A DNA stretch of 8,777 bases. Origin: Pseudomonadota bacterium (GTDB taxonomy: Bacteria > Pseudomonadota > Gammaproteobacteria > Acidiferrobacterales > UBA6901). The notes under the pieces are model-generated. The model had not been told where the DNA came from, did no database searches, and saw only the letters and a program-made list of their open reading frames with translations. The stretch spans positions 1 to 8,777 of the forward strand of contig JAJYEK010000155.1 in NCBI GenBank assembly GCA_021785795.1, read 5' to 3'. Position 1 is the stretch's first letter; every line of letters begins with the position of its first letter. Positions 5,624 to 8,777 of the stretch are shown here, piece by piece. The position numbers and the translations under genes were made by a program.

Positions 5624-6048
5624 CAAAACAAGGGGTGCCACCGGCCGTCCCATCAGCGGCTGACTGTTCCCCGCGTCCCGCCCCGCACTGTCCTGAAAGT
5701 CAGCGCCGACCCTAAACTCCAGGCGGCCTGTCTGGCTTAGGTCTGCCAGCATGCTGCCTGTTCTGTGGCAAGCGTCTCCTGTCACTGGCCGGACTGCAGG
5801 CGGGCATTACGGTGAAGCCTGGCCCATTGGTTGATCCGGCCCGATATCCCCGCGGAGCACATGGATTTTGTGGCGGAGTTCCGAGCTCCTCACAGTTCAT
5901 CCCGTGCGCTCACAGACCCAGCGTGCCCCAATTGTGTCCATCAAGTTCATGGGATGGTCGCCCCCCTTCAACGGCATCAACTCTGCCAAAGTGGAGGGTG
6001 CGACATACCACTCGAATAGAGAGGAGGCGACAAGGAAGATTACAACCC
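5624..6048. other. Gene-poor stretch upstream of hipBA
   Basis: No gene is supported here. Open frames on both strands are short, Pro/Arg/Ser-rich and without domains. The stretch PAEHMDFVAEF (plus strand, near 5850) faintly resembles the MDFV start of an IS3-type transposase catalytic domain, but nothing after it agrees, so I do not call a transposase remnant. The left end holds only the outermost hipBA operator. Confidence 0.4.
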
Positions 6049-6448
6049 GCGTTTTCTGGCCTCTCATAATCCGCGATTCCGGCGCGTGCGCCTCGAGTGA
6101 TCGCGATCGATCAGAATCCGTGATCACTATCAACCAGAACGGGTGATCACGAGAGACCGGAAAACGCATACAAAGCCGGGCTGTCCCCCTTTTTGGGGCG
6201 GCATCCACTATGGCGGATGGGCCGGTGAAGGACATCGGCAGGCGCTCATGGACGGGCGGGCAGAAATACATCCGGTCGCCGTTTTTCAGGTGCAAGAGCC
6301 TCGGGCCACGCCGGTAGAAACCGATGAGCATACAGGTCGTGATGTTGAGCGACCAGTGTTCTGCAAGCCCGACGGCGAAGAGGGTGGCCAAGGGTAAGGT
6401 GACCATGGCCGTCGCGCCGATGAATACGGTGGTAAGGGCGGGCTTGCG
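5897..6448 (-). CDS. Possible small membrane protein with an unexplained long tail
   Basis: From the ATG at 6448 the first about 70 residues look real: MRKPALTTV, then a hydrophobic helix (residues about 7-30, VFIGATAMVTLPLATLFAVG), a short second hydrophobic patch (TTCMLIGFY), and a polar RRGPRLLHLKNGDRMYF segment. That suits an inner-membrane protein of one or two passes. Beyond about residue 75 the sequence stops looking protein-like and runs across the inverted repeat and palindromes at 6049-6167, so the gene may be truncated there or in fact end in another frame. AAGGA lies 11 nt upstream of this ATG and 7 nt from an overlapping ATG in a different frame. No family recognised. It lies about 90 bp after the Fic-domain gene on the same strand. 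Confidence 0.35.
   Translation of the reverse strand, partial: RKPALTTVFIGATAMVTLPLATLFAVGLAEHWSLNITTCMLIGFYRRGPRLLHLKNGDRMYFCPPVHERLPMSFTGPSAIVDAAPKRGTARLCMRFPVSRDHPFWLIVITDSDRSRSLEAHAPESRIMRGQKTRVVIFLVASSLFEWYVAPSTLAELMPLKGGDHPMNLMDTIGARWVCERTG
6049..6167. repeat. Long inverted repeat enclosing a cluster of palindromes
   Basis: Arms 6049-6065 and 6151-6167 are inverted copies (15 of 17 match; GCGTTTTCTGGCCTCTC versus GCGTTTTCCGGTCTCTC). Between and touching them are GGCGC/GCGCC (6081-6092), TGATCG-CGAT-CGATCA (6098-6113), and two perfect GTGATCAC palindromes at 6120-6127 and 6143-6150, which together form a 9-bp inverted repeat (CGTGATCAC/GTGATCACG). This density is typical of an operator or recombination site rather than coding DNA. 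The function is unknown. Confidence 0.6.
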
Positions 6449-6541
6449 CATGCATGAGCAAATCCTTTTGCGCGTTCCTGCTCGGGTACAGCCCGCCAAA
6501 AAGGGGATGAACGGTGTGGCTGGGCCATCCGCCTTCTTTCA

Positions 6542-7141
6542 TCAGGCGGCGTCTTTCGCTCCCACGAATGCAAGCAAGGGACTGAAATCGCCGCCATCGG
6601 CAGCCCGCAGGGCGGCGACATAGATCATCCGTCGCGCATTGTCGGCCTGAAAATCGAAACCGCCGGCCCACTCGATCCGTGGGTGCCGATAGACTCTTTC
6701 CAGCATGATGTCGGTGGCAATACGGGCGTGGCGCCCGTTACCGTTGGAAAAGGGATGGATTTGCGCCAGTCTGTGGTGGTAGCGTGCCGCGGCTTCAAGT
6801 GGCGGATAGACCGCATGCTCCGCCCAATAGCGCGCGTCACCGAGCAGTATCCGCAGCTGAACGGAAATCTGCCGGGGCTCTACACCGATATTCTTCTCCG
6901 TCAGTCTGTACCGGCCTGCCCAGGCCCAGACATCGCCGAAAAGCCGCTTGTGGAGCCTGCGGATAAAAGCGTCATCGAAGATATCGGCACGGCGCTGCCG
7001 CATGGCCCAGACGATGCCCTGCTCGATGTTCGCCTGCTCCAGCTCGTCCAGCTCGCCGCGCGTAATGACGTGATCGTATAGGAGACCTTGCCGCTCATCG
7101 GGATCGAGCGGCGTAGCACCGTCCGGCTCCACGAGGGTCAT
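6542..7141 (-). CDS. Fic/DOC-domain protein, 'mobile mystery protein B' type
   Basis: A 199-residue protein with the Fic motif HPFSNGNGRHAR at 129-140 (His129 the catalytic base; Asn replaces the usual acidic residue before GNGR). The helix before it (about 55-125) has the FIRRLHKRLFGDVWAWAGRYR pattern seen in Fic proteins, and VWAWAG..R is typical of mobile mystery protein B. Fic enzymes transfer AMP or another nucleotide moiety to a target hydroxyl; the substrate here is not known. I see no clear [S/T]xxxE[G/N] inhibitory motif. The ATG at 7141 overlaps the stop of the upstream XRE gene (ATGA), so the pair is co-translated. Pairs A/B occur on mobile regions, hence the name; a toxin-antitoxin-like role is inferred, not shown. 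Confidence 0.88.
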   Translation of the reverse strand: MTLVEPDGATPLDPDERQGLLYDHVITRGELDELEQANIEQGIVWAMRQRRADIFDDAFIRRLHKRLFGDVWAWAGRYRLTEKNIGVEPRQISVQLRILLGDARYWAEHAVYPPLEAAARYHHRLAQIHPFSNGNGRHARIATDIMLERVYRHPRIEWAGGFDFQADNARRMIYVAALRAADGGDFSPLLAFVGAKDAA

Positions 7142-7602
7142 TGGGTCCCCCAGAAGTCGGACGGCATGTTGCGAACCAACTCATCGGCGAGTTCTTCGAT
7201 CCGCTGTTTTGTCTGTTCATTTGACAGTGACTGGCTTTCGAGCGCCATATGTGCGCGTGCGCGCCGTACCAGCGCCTCGGCCTTCTGCCGCGCCTGGGCG
7301 CGGATGACGTCGTCAACACTGCCTTTCGGGACGAGCGCGTAGACGAACTCGGCATTCATGGCGTCGGCTATCTTGCGCATCCGGGCAATGGTGATGGCAC
7401 CTTCGCGTTCATCGCCCTCCGCCTGATAGATCGCATTGCGGCTAACGCCCATGCGGGCGGCGACCTGAGCGCCGGACATGCCAAGTGCGTGACGCAAAAG
7501 AGCCAACCACCCGCCTTTTGGCTGGTAGAGATTGCGAAGCTGCCCCGATGCGCGCTCCACGATTCGCGCATTCTGCTTTCTGGCCGTATCCCTGACGCTC
7601 AT
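7138..7602 (-). CDS. XRE-family regulator, 'mobile mystery protein A' type
   Basis: 154 residues. After a charged N-terminus (MSVRDTARKQNARIVERASG) comes GWLALLRHALGMSGAQVAARMGVSRNAIYQAEGDEREGAITIARMRKIADAMN, an XRE helix-turn-helix at about 32-84, then the family signature AEFVYALVPKGSVDD and a charged helical C-terminus. This matches mobile mystery protein A, the fixed partner of the Fic protein encoded immediately downstream with a 4-nt overlap. It probably represses the operon and may restrain its partner. Start ATG at 7602 with GGTGA six bases upstream. The 10-bp dyad at 7634-7690 in the upstream gap is the likely operator. Confidence 0.88.
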   Translation of the reverse strand: MSVRDTARKQNARIVERASGQLRNLYQPKGGWLALLRHALGMSGAQVAARMGVSRNAIYQAEGDEREGAITIARMRKIADAMNAEFVYALVPKGSVDDVIRAQARQKAEALVRRARAHMALESQSLSNEQTKQRIEELADELVRNMPSDFWGTQ

Positions 7603-7633
7603 CGCCGATCACCCTGCGGTCAATCCACACCAA

Positions 7634-7690
7634 GTTGCCAATCAAACTATGGGCAGTCAGACATGATTAGTCAATCTATAGATAGGCAAC
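7634..7690. promoter_or_regulatory. Dyad and promoter region of the mmpA/mmpB-type operon
   Basis: GTTGCCAATC (7634-7643) and GATAGGCAAC (7681-7690) are inverted copies with 9 of 10 matching, centred near 7662. Inside and beside them lie a perfect ATCTATAGAT (7674-7683) and, on the minus strand, a TTGACT -35-like box with a weak ATAGTT -10 about 18 bp away. The symmetry suggests an operator for the XRE protein whose gene starts at 7602. Confidence 0.5.
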
Positions 7691-7707
7691 ATAGGTCCGG
7701 TTGTATA

Positions 7708-8251
7708 TCAACAGATTACCACCCTGAGACATTTGCCCATCGGACAATTGGCGGAACGCCGCCGGAAAGCGGTGGGCCGTCCGGATGAATCAGGTTCGAC
7801 GATCCATTGGGGAATGGCCACGCCCAGCAGCTTTCCGCAGAGCCTTGGGGCGATGATCTCCACCCGTTGCATGCGCAGGGAGGACACAAAATGCTCATGT
7901 AGAACGGGGACGAACGGCGGAGGATGGGAGCCATCACGAAATTTCCGACGGGATCCTTCCGGCCCCCGCGTCTTCTGGCGGGGCGGTTGTGGGTTTCCCG
8001 GCCCGTCCTCTTGCAAAAAGAGCCCGAACAGGAAACCGCTCTTTCCCGTCGCGGCCCTCTCCCCCTTTCGACCCGGAATGTCCGCTTCGTCCGGCAGTTG
8101 ACGTTCGCCGATGCGCAAAAGCGCCTGACGCCCGTCCGTCTCGTCGCTAAATCGCCTCAAACCCGGGGCGGGAAGCTCATCGGGCTCCGATGACTACAAA
8201 AAAGACCTCCGTCCAGCCGCTGGAACTGCTTAAAACAGGCCCGCACCAGAT
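7708..8251. other. Stretch without a recognised gene; one minus-strand open frame
   Basis: The longest frame is minus strand 8160-7708 (150 codons). It begins MRRFSDETDGRQALLRIGER, is rich in Gly, Pro and Arg in the middle, and has a more protein-like end (RVEIIAPRLCGKLLGVAIPQWIV). I recognise no domain, the start has no convincing Shine-Dalgarno, and competing plus-strand frames are open too. It might be a real accessory gene or a remnant; I make no functional claim. GCCGGAAAGCGG-like strings recur near 7768 and 8338 but are too short to call a repeat. Confidence 0.3.
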
Positions 8252-8777
8252 TCACCCAGCGCAAAATCGCAGAACATGTTGGCAAAAACACCACAACCGT
8301 AAGAAGCCGGGAAACCCAGGGCGATTGACTGCGCTGTTGCCGGAAAGCGGGCGCCCATCAAGGTGTCTCCCTGGTCGTAGCACCAAGGCACGCTTGAGAT
8401 CGTCCTGCTCGAAGGCGCTGGCCATGCGTGCGACCTCGGCTGACCTGGCGCCTACGTCCTTCGCGGTTTGCCGGCAGGTCGCCGTGACAACCGCGACCTC
8501 CTTGATGACAGTGCGTGCCGCCGCGAGGCCAAGCCCAAAATTGTGCGAGGCAGCCTCGAGAAGGTCGATCAAGCGGGTGCCTTCGTCCAGATCAATCTCG
8601 GTTGTCAGGACAAGGGCCTTGAGGTCGGTCGGCACCGGATTCAGATCATAGGCCGGAGAGGGCGCCCAGCCCTTTTCGCTGCGCCACAGGAAGCCGTGGT
8701 TGCGCAGGTGATCGTCGACATTCGATATCAGCACGCTGAACGCGACTCGCCGGTAGAGCGCCTGGGCGTCGGTCACC
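8252..8777 (-). CDS. HipA-family kinase, C-terminal part (5' end outside window)
   Basis: The visible 174 codons begin inside the kinase fold: LYRRVAFSVLISNVDDHLRNHGFLW contains the catalytic N-x-D-D-H-x-x-N loop equivalent to NSDGHAKN of the intact HipA, and APSPAYDLNP is the metal-binding D segment. A helical C-terminal domain follows (LIDLLEAASHNFGL...ARTVIKEVAVVTATCRQTAKDVG). It is a different HipA subfamily from the 3960-5210 copy, sharing only these motifs. The family's fold seems complete by FEQDDLKRAL; the remaining about 45 residues up to the stop at 8252 are Gly/Pro/Arg/Cys-rich and probably readthrough past a lost stop or a junction. Its hipB, if present, would lie further right. 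Confidence 0.8.
   Translation of the reverse strand, partial: VTDAQALYRRVAFSVLISNVDDHLRNHGFLWRSEKGWAPSPAYDLNPVPTDLKALVLTTEIDLDEGTRLIDLLEAASHNFGLGLAAARTVIKEVAVVTATCRQTAKDVGARSAEVARMASAFEQDDLKRALVLRPGRHLDGRPLSGNSAVNRPGFPGFLRLWCFCQHVLRFCAG

Noticed and set aside
5831..6019. PAEHMDFVAEF as an IS3-type transposase remnant
   Set aside because: Only the MDFV stretch agrees; the following residues and the other frames show no DDE-transposase pattern.
6178..6200. CCCCC-TTTTT-GGGG as a terminator
   Set aside because: The stem is only 4-5 bp and no T run follows it on either strand; no gene clearly ends next to it.

Overview
This window is a GC-rich (about 58-60% by eye) accessory region. It fits a genomic island of a proteobacterium, but nothing in it fixes the genus. 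Nearly every recognisable gene lies on the minus strand, and most belong to toxin-antitoxin or site-specific recombination families. Families were assigned from motifs I recognise; no database search was run.

Layout, left to right. (1) 1-124: five copies of a 20-bp motif in exact 25-bp register, read here as the end of an IS21-like insertion sequence. (2) About 160-357: a broken hipA fragment, followed by an AlpA-type regulator gene (431-658). (3) 1003-1047: the 3' 45 nt of a tRNA-Phe gene, from the anticodon loop to CCA, with no 5' half; this is an attachment-site scar. (4) 1048-3890: a decayed small integrative element. It holds a second AlpA-like gene, a frameshifted hypothetical gene, a basic protein that is probably frameshifted, a higBA pair whose toxin gene has lost one base, and the catalytic C-terminal half of a tyrosine recombinase. 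(5) 3891-3923: a second, shorter copy of the tRNA-Phe 3' end, fused to the broken 5' end of the integrase. (6) 3960-5623: an intact hipBA operon with a good promoter and three CGTACG-centred operators exactly 50 bp apart. (7) 5624-6541: a gene-poor stretch with a long inverted repeat around a cluster of palindromes, and a possible small membrane protein. (8) 6542-7700: the overlapping pair 'mobile mystery protein' A (XRE regulator) and B (Fic domain), with an upstream dyad. (9) 7708-8251: no recognised gene. (10) 8252-8777: the C-terminal part of a third HipA-family kinase, running off the window.

The working picture is a tandem array of P4-like or satellite-like elements that integrated one after another at a tRNA-Phe gene, presumably to the left of the window, and then decayed. 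Both att copies carry only tRNA 3' sequence, and there are two AlpA-type regulators. Addiction-type modules survive (hipBA, mmpAB, the higA antitoxin), while the recombinase and the higB toxin are broken. I see no CRISPR array, rRNA or complete tRNA. The most unusual signals are the 50-bp-phased hipBA operators, the integrase cut exactly at the att core, and several 1-nt frameshifts next to short G runs.
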